NCBI RefSeq assembly: GCF_002878395.1
Contig: NW_025857693.1
Coordinates: 126,432 to 190,431, forward strand
DNA length: 64,000 bases
Direction: 5' to 3'
Origin: Capsicum annuum
Lineage: Eukaryota > Streptophyta > Magnoliopsida > Solanales > Solanaceae
Position 1 is the stretch's first letter. Each line of letters opens with the position of its first letter. The notes under the pieces are model-generated. The model searched no databases and was not told the origin of the DNA. It worked only from the letters and a program-made list of their open reading frames with translations. A program made the translations under genes and the position numbers. Below are positions 11,076 through 24,500 of this stretch, piece after piece.

Positions 11076-12901
11076 TGTCATGACCAGAACCATGGACTGA
11101 CCATCACAGGAATCTCAAGTTCATCGAGGACCAGAGACCGCCCCCTTTTCCTAGCCAAAAGAAAACATAACATACCTAACAAGGTTTAAATTCCAAACAT
11201 ATAACAAAATAAAATAGACAAAACTCAAAGTCTATGAAATGTCAGCCAACAATACCCTACCACAACACTATACACAAAGCCTCTAAAAAAATTGAAAACC
11301 AATATAGGTCGGGACATACCCCCGACTCTGACAATGACAATGTTAATGATAATGTAAACTTTTTAATTCTATTCTATGAAAGGAAATTGATGAAATGACC
11401 AAGTATTCCAGAGAATGAAAGCTCATCACTTCACCACTAACGATCGACGAACTAAGCCGATCCACCTAACACTACACAAAAAAAGTAAAACTATCTCAGG
11501 TGCCTGCATTGTATAGGGATACAGTGTCCAGAGATGGTTATTGGGTTGAGTACTGGTATGTGACTCAGAGATAGGGGATAAAATAATTCAAGTCAAATCT
11601 AATTCAAAACCATGTGAACATCATTATATACATATATAATTAATATGTTGGGTAGGGAACAACGCTTATCATGCTCTTCAAAATCATTAGCCTAGACCGT
11701 GTATCATAACCATCATAACAAGGCACCCACGAGGCTATATGGGTCCAACTCCTCCCTAGCTGAAAGGGCCCTAGTATATGTGGCCGCACGAAGCATAGAC
11801 TAATCACATATACTATGTGCACTGCGGGGGACTCGAACCTCCTATCACATACCAAGAATTACTTAAGCACACTGTCAATAACATGGGGGACTCAACCTTC
11901 CAATCATATAATAAAGGGGAATCTAAACTCCCAGTCATTTAGACCCTAGTATCAGCAGCCGTGGTATCCAGTATTAGTTTCTTGGGACCTCTACTTTCAC
12001 TGCATAGCTACGCAACCCTACTTCTCCCCCACCCCTCGTTAAAACTCAATTAAAGAAAGTTTCACATAACCTATTTACGAAACAAAGAACTAGCCATCAA
12101 AGCACACCATGGGTATCTCTTGCAGGCTTATCTTTATGCCATTACAATCATCTTAACTTGGGGGAATGCCTCAATCCCCTGTGTTCATTAATTCAATGCT
12201 TAGCCAAAAAAGTTTTCAAAATCAATGTTCATTGCTTTACCATTTATACAATGGTTTACGTAGGTGATTAAGTCAAACCAAGTGACAATTACACAATTCA
12301 AAGCCATTTAAACAACTGGATTAAGCGAACACAATTATCCAAAATAAATTCCAATTTTAAAGCAACAAATTTGGGAGAAACGATGACCCCATAGTTTATT
12401 CTCCATACCCATGCACGCTAAATGTTCAAAACCATTAATAAAGCATAAATAATACATAATAAATCATGAGAAAGCAATTTAAGAACCAACCATTCAAAAT
12501 ACCTCAACCATGTTGAAAACCCACATTAAAAACCATCAAATTAAATCATGTAAAACACATGCTTTCCATAAAATAAGAATTAGGAAAGAGTAACATGCCT
12601 GAAGGATTCTCAACTATGGAGAAGAAACTATGAATTGACCCCTATATGCTCAACCTTAAGGAAACCCTAGCTTATTTTGCTTTAAAGAATTTTGGAGAGT
12701 AAAGAGGGTTTTTGTTTTGTTAAAGTGTTAAAATTATGCTCCAAAGGTGTTTTATGGACATGGGGTCTAAGTGGGTAAAGAGGAAAATGTCCAAATTGCA
12801 CTCAACTTAAAAGCTAAAAAATTGTCGCCAGTCATCACAAGTCTAAGGATGAATCGTTGAGACACCTCATGACTCATTACCATGAGTCATAGTCAAAACA
12901 G
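11076..12901 (-). repeat. 5' LTR of element A, R/U5 side part
   Basis: This corresponds to 1504-3330 of the 3' LTR. It begins TGTCATGACC at 11076 and is cut at 12901 by element B. The last five bases, AACAG (12897-12901), are the duplicated target. The remaining U3 end of this LTR is at 26365-26686. Confidence 0.87.
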
Positions 12902-13312
12902 TGTCATGACCCAATTTCTCAGCTCATGATGATGCCAACCATAACCCACCAGTAGGCAAGCCATCCCGTAGTCCAGAATGACTAGTAACGGACTACTCAA
13001 CAATATAAGGAAAAGAATGCGGAATATGTGAGATAATGATCAATATATAAGAAAAATCCAAAACCTGGTATTATCAGTACAACAAATTCTAAATATAATA
13101 AGAGTATAAAAGTGAAACAACAATGGAATTACACTGATACAACTTATCTCCAAACATAAAATAGAGATTAGCCTAATACAAAAAAGATAGATAAGTAATA
13201 CTCCAAACATCAGGAGTTCACTTTAAGTCTCTGAACTGTGGCTGCTCCGTATGATGCACGCATCAATGGCGATAATTCATATAATGATTTGCAGGATACA
13301 GAAGTGTAGTAG

Positions 13313-13334
13313 GAGTACCAAATGAATGGTACTC
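13313..13334. promoter_or_regulatory. LTR hairpin, element B 3' LTR
   Basis: GAGTACC and GGTACTC form a perfect 7-bp inverted repeat around an 8-nt loop. Counterparts with the same loop length occur at 21912-21931 in the other B LTR (6-bp stem) and at 43185-43208 in element C (8-bp stem, diverged loop). Each lies about 400-440 bp from the LTR boundary next to the primer site, so it would be in R/U5 of the RNA. The function is unknown; packaging, dimerisation or 3' end formation are possible. Confidence 0.6.
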
Positions 13335-14261
13335 GGTAGGCAACTGACAAGTGAGCTACAAAGATAAAGCAGATATATACAACATATAAACCAAATGAAA
13401 ACTACAGCCAAGAGTCCAGAAATCATATCATAAGTCAATATGAATAATAAGGACAACTATTCTATTCAAGTCCAAGAGTCTAACATAATAAGGCTAAGAA
13501 AGTATCAGGGTAATTTATCCTATTCCATCCACATTCAACAGATGTCAATACTATACCATATATCCTAGACCAATATACGAACAAAGAGCGAAGGATGATA
13601 TATATAGCATTATAAAAGGCCAAGAAACAATATACAAAATGTACAAATGAAGAAAGAGATATATGGTAGTGTCATAACTTCATACAGTTAGATATATATG
13701 TATATATATACAGTTATAAATATGAGGTTATCTCAAAGCATAACCTACATCATCATATCCTTATTCTAAGACCACATTATAATAGTCTCAGGATTTAAGG
13801 CAATCATGCTCAGGATTTATAATCCACATGACTAGACATGATATAATTGTGCATAACAATGCAATCATAAGATAAAAAGGGCTGAAAACATACATCAGAT
13901 GTCTATACCAAATCAACGGCCAATTTGTCATAAGCTGGCCATAATAATAATCATAACAATGATAATAACAATATCAATAATAGCGCGAATAACCGGCTAT
14001 TTTGGACAACCATATACCTAACCGAGCCTATGTGTACCCCCATCGCCCTAGACGCAGAAGGTTCAATCAATATATAATAACACAAGGCATATTCTTCACC
14101 CATATCTATGCAACCATCTCATACAGGCTGATACATAAAAGCATACAGGCTATAGGCGATATGTATACAGGAATTAATGTAAGGTACACAATCAATATCA
14201 CAACTCATCATAAATATCATCATCATCATAATCAACCTCCATCCTAGTCTAGTATCAACAT

Positions 14262-14420
14262 ATCATCATAATACCCTCCGGCCTTGTCGGGCATCAATAT
14301 CATCACAATAGTATCCTCCAGCCTTACCGAGCAACAAATCACAATAGTATGTTCCAGCCTTGTCGAGTATCTATATATTATCACAATAGTATCCTCCGAC
14401 CTTGCCTGGCATCAATACCA
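14262..14420. repeat. LTR minisatellite (CCTCCGGCCTTG unit), element B 3' LTR
   Basis: About four imperfect tandem units of roughly 40 bp, each with a TCCTCCGGCCTTGCCGGGCATC-like core followed by AT-rich ATCACAATAGTA. The same array is in the other B LTR (22850-23030), and a related one with TCCTCCGAATTCACCGGGCA is in both LTRs of C. The ORF at 14284-14481 merely translates this repeat. Confidence 0.8.
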
Positions 14421-15509
14421 CAATAACCATTACTTAATAACATATTCTAATATACTCATGAACATAATCATATCACCATAAAGTATCTATCTAGACGATA
14501 CTTCCTAACTACTCGTTATTAGCTAACTAATGTTATTTATAATAGAACCATTAGTTCGCGAGTCATCATATGACCTTTAGTTATAAGTCTAAATATTATC
14601 CTTATTCAAGGGATAGACACTAACCACTATTTATTAGATAGCCAATATCTAACATCTAGCCAAGGTTCACCACTAGATTGTTTATCCACTATTCTATATT
14701 ATCAATTAATCATCATGTATCTAATAACCATTATTAGACAACATATAACCATTTATCATCTAACCATCTTTTATTAACTGACATTATTCATTAAATAACC
14801 ATCATTAATTAACTAATCCTTGATTAATTATTCATTAATCAACCATTTACAACTCTTCTTTGTTATTAACTAGTCACCTCTTATTAATAACATCACTTAT
14901 TAGCTAGCCTCATTAATACACAACTTCTGATTTAACAACTAATCAACATTATAAACTTAGGCATCAATATCAATAATCTTTGCCTATGCTAAACCCGACA
15001 TCATCATTATCCAAATATCAAACCTTCTCAAACAGCCATATTTCAACTAAACAAAATTCATTAACCTTTAAATAAGCACCAAGTGATGTAATCACCTAAT
15101 AGAAAACTAACTACCATATAGCTTAACCTTTAATTAAGCAGAACAATCATAAGATCATATTTCATTTTAAATCACATAAGTAACTGATAGAATAATCATG
15201 AATGTACCAAATCTATGCATCCCATCACCAGCATCCAATCAAATAAGTCGTAAGTTACAAACCACATCTTCCTCTGTCCTACACCAGAGAGATGTGTATG
15301 TATAAAACATGTATATGAATCCATAAACTGTAATCATATCCCTTTACAATGATAAATACTTCTCAGATATCCAATAAAATAATAACGCAGCCCCTTATTC
15401 GATAATATATCTGAAATAATCACAACATCGTAATAATGGCCTTAGGCCCATATATTTATCTAGAACTTATATCAATAATCATATTTATAGATCGTAGCAT
15501 ATCTCTAGT

Positions 15510-15830
15510 TATTTCACACATAGGAGGAATCTTGCATATAAGAGGCATAAAATTAATAAGCAAGTAATCATCTCTTATATAGGAGGCATCTCACATATAG
15601 GAGGAATATTATCAATAAGCATATAATTATCTCTCATATAGGAGGCATCTCACATATAGGAGGAATATTATCAATAAGCATGTAATTATCTCTCATATAG
15701 GAGGTATCTCACATATAGGAGGAATATTATCAATAAGCATATTATCATCTCTCATATAGGAGGTATCAATGATCAATAAGCATGTAATCATCTCTCATAT
15801 AGGAGGCATTTCACATAAAGAAGTCTCAAT
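15510..15830. repeat. LTR tandem array (CATATAGGAGGCATCT unit), element B 3' LTR
   Basis: About five imperfect units of roughly 58-60 bp. Each contains CTCATATAGGAGGCATCTC, then ACATATAGGAGGAATATT and ATCAATAAGCATGTAATTATC. The counterpart array in the other LTR is at 24140-24500, with different unit order and decay. The units are direct repeats without unique spacers, so this is a minisatellite and not CRISPR. Confidence 0.85.
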
Positions 15831-17708
15831 ATCAATAGACATTAAATCATCAATAGGTCATACATCATAACTATAAGGAATATCACCTCTCTAGGATAAT
15901 TTCCATATCTAAGAGCAATATAGTCTTTATAGGTCCAATAATCAAGTCTACAAGGAAGTAGCATCTTTATAAGTCAAACATCAAGTCTAAGATAAAGGTA
16001 GCATCTCTATAGCCCAATATCATACCTAAGAGGAAATAGCATCTCTATAGGCCACATAACGTATCTAAGAGGAATATCATCTCTAAATGCCCAATATCAC
16101 TTCCATAAGGAGTATCATATCCATAGCTCAAAATCCACAATTCGAGGAACTTCAATAAAAGTTACCAAGTCACAAAGTAACCTTACACTAAGGTTTACTA
16201 GTCTCAACTATGCATAACATCTGCAACTAAGTCCAAAAGGCTTACACAAGTCATGGCCTAAGTAGGCCGGACAATCCTACTTCTAATCCTCAATTTTCAT
16301 ATTTAGGCAAAATATGTCCCAAACTAGTATAAGGTATCTAGTTTAACTTCTAGATGTCAAGTAAGCCACATTCAAGCTTAAGATAGGAGCTTCAACTAGA
16401 AACAAGGGTACTTAATTCTACTCTACCCAAGTTACAGGTTTGAGACTACCACACCACTCTAATAAGGTTAAATCTATAATTTATACTTCAATTGCAAAAA
16501 ACACATCCCACACATAGCATTACATGATAACCACACTACAACTAATCTATACTAGAGAAGGAAGGCGATAGGGTTAAAAGAAAGGGGTATAAACATGCCA
16601 TCTTATGCGAGCAGAACCCTCATCTAATCCCAAAGCATCAATAATCAAGGCTAAGCTACTCTATGCATAATCAAGCCGAACATCCAAATTCACAGGCAAT
16701 ATATATCAAATATCATCTACGAAGAGGAGTTGATAGAGGCCTGCCTTAAAGCCGAACCGCAACACCTCCCACCATGCATCATATGTTTATCTTCATTTCA
16801 AAATCCCCAAAATGCCACCATACTAACAAAACCACAATCTACTCGTTAATCAAGTCTAATGATGCGCATATTGTACTATTGTGTTTTAGGCCCAAAAATG
16901 ATACCAAAAGCCCCACGTGGATCTCACATATGAAAAATAAGTTTTCGGGACTAATCCACTCTTCAAATACCATTAGGGGATTATATCTCTTAAGAAATTG
17001 GTGAAAATCACCCATATTTAGGGGTAAAGTCAAGCCTCAAGCCATTTGGGGTTTAGGGGAAAAAATCAAGAATTCAACTCTAAAATTAAAGGATTTATAC
17101 CTTTGATTTGATGTTAACCATGATTACGTAAGTAATCCAATCCCCCAATCAACTCCCAAGACTACCTCTAAGGTCTACACTCTCTATTAGGGTTTTGGGA
17201 CTCAAGACAATGGAGCAAATGGCCAATTCTCGGCCAAAATGGCTATTTAAAAGACCCTTCTCATGCCCTCAGGAAGGGCAATCGCAAACATGCATATGTC
17301 GCGATTGCGGTCATCACATTTGCACCCTAGTCCTTAGCGATAGTGGTATCTAGCTACACTTGACGATGGTTAAAACTTGGAATTTGATCCAAAGTTTTGG
17401 CCAACGCTTCAGAATGTATTCAAAATCCAATTCTCAAAAATGAGATATGTAACCATACTAAATTTGACATTCTGATGGGTTGGCAGAGTCAGATTTTTAA
17501 TCCGAGGTCTTTTTACTGAAGATTTTGCCCGATGGCCACTTGGAATTAGTGAAGACTTCTAAATAGAGAATTGGTTCTAAAACCAAACGAACTGCCAGGT
17601 AACTGAACCATCGGTCCCAGCAAGCCATAAATGACTCTGGCAGCTATGGAGAAGCTCAGACAACATAAATAAGTATAATTATAGAAAAGGACCTGAACGA
17701 TCATTATA

Positions 17709-20700
17709 ATATCCACTACTAAAAGGACTTTCATCCCTAAAAGTCAATGAATAGAAATAATTTAAACGCTCAAAAGGATGAAATGTTGGGACCACATGCT
17801 ATCAACATGACTTCCCAGGTAACCTCAATAAAGAGAGAACACTTGCCAGGAATTTCACCGCTAGTATCCCTTTTTCAACCAGCACTCTCATTAAACAGCC
17901 AAATCTTAACTTAACCACTAAATGGCCTCAAATTGAACCAAGAAGACTTATGCAAGCACATCTGAACCACATCACGCTGATACCATCTCTATACCCGCAT
18001 AAAGCAACAAAGGATTATCCAAGCAAAAACAACCCAAGTCATGAGTCACACCTCCAAATACAAATCCAAATATAACGTGCTTTTACCACCATGATCATGT
18101 TATATACTCCAACCTAGGAGGAAAATCACTTGAGTCTCGCCCACACAGTCTCATCACAGAGAACTCAAGGAACTAAAGATAATCTGCTGAAAGTCCATCT
18201 AAAAATAAGAGAATAAGCTCATGAGGCACTGTCTAAGAACACCAATGGAGATAATCAAGGAATGCAACTTACGCAAATGCTGCAACCAGTCCAAATGACA
18301 ATCACACAAAAATCTCTAAGTCTAAGATATAACTACTAATCAATGAATATTCTGCTCTAGGATGTCTCATCCACCGAGAATGAAGTCATACTGAATCCAT
18401 CTCGAGTATATTAATCCTATTGATTCAATTATCCAAAATTTCTAGAGAAAACTGAAACTCTAAGTCAAGATTAAAATAACCAATACAAGGCCCATGGGCT
18501 ATCATCGAACACTTATCAACTATAATCCAATCGATATCGAGAACACCAGATAGGCAAGCATGGAGTAGGCTCAACCAGCTTATAAATTAAATATAAGCAA
18601 AGACAAGCCTAAAACAAAAGTTGCATGCAAGCTCAACAACACCAGGCTGAAATCTCAATACTAAGGTTGAATTGCTCGATCTCAACTATCTAAACCAAAA
18701 CTAATAGTGGGTATGCATTAATGCTTCAAATCTATCATACTTCCAAATCACCATTCAAAGGATTCAACCCTAAAATTGAGCCAATAGGACTATATCAATG
18801 CAACATCCCAACTTGACTCTAGTATAACATACCCGAGATATATCATACAAAGCCAAAGTCGAGGCATATCTAAAGAGCAAAATCCACCATAGGGATAACC
18901 ATCAACTGAAATGCAAGTAACTAACTCAATCTCAGATATAGGGTATGAAATATACCACAAAAGAGAAAGAATGCATAAGGATAACCCACTGGCTGTAAAT
19001 GCAAATAACCCCTTCCATATCCGCTAGAGGGCATGAACTATCCAAACATACTCAAAAACTTCTCAAGGCTTAAAAACACACCAGTAATGGAAAATATTCT
19101 AGCAACTCAAAAAATGCAACTTAAGCCGAAAACTAACCAATCTAATACTCCATCTCGGCAAGAAACAACCATAGGTACACGTCACCAAGGATAGACATTC
19201 CACTAAGCCTCATTAGGCCAAACAAACTCTGAAATGGGGATTTCCTGATTCCACCCCACAATCTCATCCTTGAGGAAGAAAATTACCAAGGTCAAAGTCA
19301 AAACTACTACTAAAAAATCAACAACTCAAGAAGTGATCACAAAAAAGGCCACCTTACTCTAACTCTCTCTCTAACCCTACTTAAGGCAAAACTATATCGC
19401 AGGAAGGGAGCATCCAATATCCACACTAATAACAAAGGTAAACCATCACAAAGGAACTAACCCAACAAACCTATAAGATAAATACACGACATCTCAACAC
19501 CAATGTCAAAACCACTATCAACTGATGAAATATTCACAACCAAAGAACGAATCTCAAACTGATCAATCTCACAAATGATTTATATCGAAAGGGATAGCCA
19601 AAACCAAAACCTTCGCAACCCAGGAAGCAAGTCTAAGAATCTGAAACTAATAATAAGTAATATAACTAAATTGCCAACTTAAAATTCACATAGAACCATA
19701 GAAGGTCAACTTACCTTTGATAGCACAATATATTCACAAATCAGTCTAACACAGCTAACTAAGAAGGAAAAATCAACCTCACCGTGCTATGGAAAAAATC
19801 ATCAAATTAGGCTATATTTATTCAAGCCACCGAATAAGATCACAAAATGAAATTCTAACTAGATCACACTTGTCTAAACAGCTACCTGGCGAGGATCAAT
19901 TACATTAAGAAATAATATCAATAACCTCAAGCAGTGATAGCAATACCAAAAATAATATCCACATCAATATAATGAATAGGTAGTACCAAAATGAACATCA
20001 ATATAATGTACCACTCCAGGGCCACAACAAGGCTAATGTGCCAAGATATATGGGACTCGGACCCAAATGCTACACTCATGATGAGAAATATCAGCACAGA
20101 TCTACTCTATCCACTACTAAAAAATAAACCATGGGATTAGTCATATAATCATAAATTTAATAACAAGGCACATAATAATCAATATGAACTCATCAAGGCA
20201 TATAATTATCAATGGGTATGAAAAAGTCCAATGCACATAATAAAATATAAATATAGAAAATAAAAGCACACCAATCGTGGTGACATCCATAGTCACATAT
20301 CTAATGTCCATAGGGAAAATAGATCTGAACGGGTCCAACTTGGACCGATTGACTAAATTATCAACCAAGGTACCATGCGCACTATCTCTAATTGAATATA
20401 CTACAGCATCACAAGGCCGATATGAATGAGTGCATGACTAACAATTCCATATTGGGGACACTTTCTACATTAGTAGTTGATCTCTTTGTAGTTGTAGCAG
20501 TTCCTAAAGCATCAACATAGCGGGGATACAAAATGAGCTCAAATGGCTGGACAACTGACGCTAAAAAAATCTCTAGAATTATGTCTATCCTTCTATGATC
20601 ATAGCCTATCCCAAGGACTCTAGGCTAGCGGGGATATGCTAACTCTGATCAAGTATCTCATAGTCTAAAATACTAATTATGTATAACCGATGGGCTGCAA

Positions 20701-21497
20701 ATAAAGCTAAACTCTACCGAAAGGATCCTCACTCCCAAATACAATATCAATACTCTACTGCTGGCATGGCCTCTTTTCGCCACTTATATAAGACTCAATA
20801 CCTATGCTTTCTATGGTCCTCTCATAATCAACAACCTGAGGGAAGGAAGACTCAGTTGTTATCAAGTGATCAAATGCTAAAAAAAGTGGCAATGCTAAAC
20901 CTCTGATAATTACAATGCTCAGCTTAGAAGGATAAAACATAGGAATAAGTCTGGCCCACTTGAGAAATCTAATCTCGTATTCAAAATTGATAAAGAACCC
21001 TGATAAACACCAATAGATCCAACTCTGGTCTAAAAACTACTTGATGAATTGAATGTTATCCATGGCTGTGAGAGATCTACAACATGACTCAAATTCCCAA
21101 TGTTAAACCCCAAAGGCTGAAGTAGTCACGAGCTCAACTGAAGCCTAAATTGGCACTAAATCCTTTGGTTGATGTTGAAGAACATTGACATCCATCTCTA
21201 ACTCTCTAGTTCGACATTGTGCTAAAACTCTAAAAATGTGTGTCGTAGTCTCGTCCGCATCTGTCCATATCATCACCCCTCTTGCATCATTCATTAAGGA
21301 TGAAATAGAGTAAAAGGATGTGTTCGGGGTTAATAGCAATGAGTATACACGATAAGGATTCAAGAAGTGAATTTCCTAAAATATCCTATAACCTCCTAAA
21401 GATAGGTTACGGATGTCTCTATATTGATTCGCAGGACTCTACAAACACTTAGCTCTTGTACTAATACACTAGTGAAATCTAGGCTCTGATATAAATT
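17709..21497 (-). other. Non-coding interior of element B
   Basis: About 3.8 kb without any ORF above 75 codons that I recognise. The 3' edge (17709-17750) holds sense GATGAAAGTCCTTTTAGTAGTGGAT, which is nearly repeated next to the 3' LTR of C (46415-46440). The 5' edge (21380-21480) resembles the C leader, with AGCTCTTGTACTAATA close to the primer site. The middle shows no protease, RT or integrase motif on either strand. It may derive from a heavily decayed gag-pol or from unrelated sequence. Annotated as leader plus filler of a non-autonomous element. Confidence 0.6.
21479..21494 (-). promoter_or_regulatory. Initiator-Met primer binding site of element B
   Basis: The sense sequence TTATATCAGAGCCTAG lies 3 bp from the 5' LTR end. 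It is close to TGGTATCAGAGCC, complementary to the 3' end of initiator tRNA-Met. This sets the element orientation as minus and identifies 21498-26359 as the 5' LTR. Confidence 0.75.
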
Positions 21498-22849
21498 TGT
21501 TGCGGCCCAATTTCTCAGGTCATGGTGGCGCCTACCATAACTCGCCAATAGGCAAGCCAACCCGTAGTCTGAAATGGCTAGTAACGGACTACTCAGCAAT
21601 ATAAGGAAAAGAATACAGAATATATGAGGTAAACATCAATACATCAAAAAAACTCAAAACCAGGTGGTATTAGTACAAGAGCATCCAAATATAATAAGAG
21701 TAAAAAAGTGAAATGACAACAGAACTACACTAATACAACTTATTGTTGAACACAATATAGAGATTAACCTAATACAAAGAGACAGATAAGTAGTACTCCA
21801 AACGTCAGGAGTTTATTATTCTAAGTCTCTGAACTATGGCTACTCTGCACGATGCACACATTGATGGCTATAAATTGTACTATAATCTGCAGATATTAGA
21901 AGTGTAATATAAGTACCAAACAAATGGTACTCAGTAGAAAACTGCCAACTGAGCTCCAAAGATAAAGTAGATATATACAATATATAAACAGAATGGAAAC
22001 TACACCCAAGAGTCCAAAAATCATATAACAAGTCAATGAGAATAATAAGGGACAACTATTTTTTTCAAGTCTAAGAGTCTAACATAATAAGTCTAAGGGA
22101 GTATCAAGGTGATCTATCCTATTCTAGCCACATTCAATAGATGTCAATACTATACCGTATATCCTAGACCAATATACGAATGAAGAAAAAGAAAGATATA
22201 TATGGAGCATTATACAAGGCCAAGAAACAATATACAATATGTATAAATTAAGGAAGGGATATACGATAGTGCCATAACTTCATATAGTTAGATATATATG
22301 TATACATATAACTATATAAACATGAGATCATCTCAAAGCATAACCTAGATCATCATATCATCATTCTAAGACCTCATTATAATACTATCAAGATCTATGG
22401 CTATCATACTTAGGGTTTATATTCCACATGGCTCGACTTGATATAATCGTGCATAACAATGCAATCATAAGATAAAAGAGACCGAAAACATACCTCAAAT
22501 CTCAATACCAAATTAGCGGTCAATCTGTCATAAGGTAGCCATAATAATGATCATAACAATGATAATAACAATATCAATTACATCATAAATAATTGGCTAG
22601 TTCGGACAACTATATATTTAATCGATCCTATGTGTACCCCTACCGCCCTATACTCGGAAAGATCAATCAACATACAACAACACAAGGCATATTCTTCACC
22701 CATATTTATATAACCATCCCATACCGGCTGATAGACATAAGTTCATACTGGTGATAGGTGATGCGTATGCAGGAATGAATGCAAGGTATATAAACAGTAT
22801 CATAACTCATTATAAATGTCATAATCATTACCATCATCATCATAATCAA

Positions 22850-23030
22850 CCTCTGGCCTTGTCGGGTATCAATGTATTATCATAATATCATCCGACAGGG
22901 TATCAATAACATCACAATAGTATCCTCCGGCGTTGCCTGACATCAATATCATAATAGTATCCTCCGGCCTTATCGAGTATCAACATATTATCACAACAGT
23001 ATCCTCTAGCCTTGCCTGGCATCAATATCA
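22850..23030. repeat. LTR minisatellite (CCTCCGGCCTTG unit), element B 5' LTR
   Basis: Counterpart of 14262-14420 in the other LTR. It has about four to five units with TCCTCCGG..TTG and GGGTATCAATA cores. Unit number and register differ between the two LTRs, as expected for a slipping tandem repeat. Confidence 0.75.
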
Positions 23031-23877
23031 CAATTATAATTATAGAATAATATATGCTACTATACTCATGAACATAATTATATCACCATAAAGTATCTAT
23101 CTTGATAATACTTCCCAAGTACTTGTTATTATCTAACCAATGCTATTTATAATGAAACCACTAGTTCGCTAGTTATCACATGACCTCTAGTTATTAGGCT
23201 AAACATTATCCTTATTCAAGGGATAGTAACTAACTACTATTTATTAGATAGACAATATCTAACATCTAAGTAAGTTTCACCACTAGACCAAAATCACCGT
23301 TCATCCACTATTCGATATTATAAACTAAACGTCATATATCTGATAACCATTATTAGACAACACAAAACCACTTATCATCTATCCATTTTTGTTAATGGGT
23401 ATCACTTATTAACTAACCATCATTAAAAAACTAATCCTTGATTGAATATTCATTGATCAACCATTTAGCAACTATTCCTCGTTATTAACTAGTCACTTCT
23501 TGTTACTAACATCTCTTATTATCTATCCTAGTTAATACACAACTCCTCATTTAACAACTAATCGACATTATAAACTTAGGCATCAATATCGCTAATATTC
23601 ACCTATGCTAAACCCGATATCATCATTATCCATATATTAACTATCTTTAGCTACTATATTTCAACGAAGCAAGATTCATTAACTACAACATTGGTTAACC
23701 CCTAATTAAGTAGAACAATCATAAATTCATATTTCATCTCAAATCACATAAGCTATCAATACAATAATCATTAATGTACCAAATCTATGGATGCCATCAC
23801 AAGCATCCAATCAAATAAGTTATAAGTAACATATTGTATCTTCCCCTGTCCCATACCAAAGAGATGTGTATATAAAA

Positions 23878-23884
23878 TATATAC

Positions 23885-23956
<72 letters not shown>

Positions 23957-23957
23957 G
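23878..23957. repeat. Compound (TA)n microsatellite
   Basis: About 80 bp of TA repeats interrupted at regular intervals of roughly 20 bp by TACATA. The matching site in the left LTR (about 15297-15325) is a short GTATGTATAAAACATGTATATG, so the array expanded in this copy after insertion. A minus-strand ORF (23771-23977) rich in Tyr-Ile is only a reading of this repeat. Confidence 0.9.
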
Positions 23958-24139
23958 AATCCATAAACTATAATCATATCCCTTTACAATGATAAACACT
24001 TCTAGAATATCTAATCAAATAATAACATGAACCTTGGCCCAATAATATATCCAGAATAATCATAACATCATAATCATGGACTTAGGCCGATATATGTAAC
24101 CAAAACTTATATCAATAATCATATTTATAGACCTTCACA

Positions 24140-24500
24140 TATCTCTAGTCATTTCACATATAGGAGGCATCTCACATATAGGAGGCATATTATCAATAAT
24201 CAAGTAATAATCTCTCATATAGGAGGCATCTTATATTTAGAAGGCATATTATTGATAAGTATGTAATTATCTCTCTTATAAAGGGCATCTAAATTCTAGG
24301 GGGTATATTATCAATAAGTATGTAATTATCTCTCATATAGGAGGCATCTCACATATAGGAGGCATATTATCAATAAGCATGTAATCATCTCTCATATAGA
24401 AGGCATATCATATATAGAAGGCATTTTATCAATAAGCATGTAATCTTCTCTCATATAAGAAGCATCTCACATATAGGAGGCTCAATATCAATAGACATAT
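24140..24500. repeat. LTR tandem array (CATATAGGAGGCATCT unit), element B 5' LTR
   Basis: About six units of roughly 58-60 bp with CTCATATAGGAGGCATCT and ATCAATAAGCATGTAATC cores. It is the same array as 15510-15830 but with more decayed units, for example TTATATTTAGAAGGCATATT. Confidence 0.82.

Larger units (their letters stand above)
12902..17708 (-). repeat. 3' LTR of element B (4.8 kb)
   Basis: It runs from TGTCATGACCC at 12902 to CATTATA at 17708 (CATTACA in the other copy). It includes an R/U5 hairpin at 13313-13334, a minisatellite at 14262-14420, a second array at 15510-15830, and a TTTAAATA TATA-like site near 17245 (minus strand). The region between is AT-rich and shows only chance ORFs such as 14002-14247 and 16774-17004. 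Confidence 0.85.

Noticed and set aside
15510..15830. Regularly spaced direct repeats as a CRISPR-like array
   Set aside because: The spacers are themselves repeated, the genome is a plant, and the array sits in an LTR with a counterpart in the other LTR. It is a minisatellite.
23771..23977. Hydrophobic Tyr/Ile-rich ORF resembling a membrane peptide
   Set aside because: It is a reading of the TA microsatellite, absent from the partner LTR.
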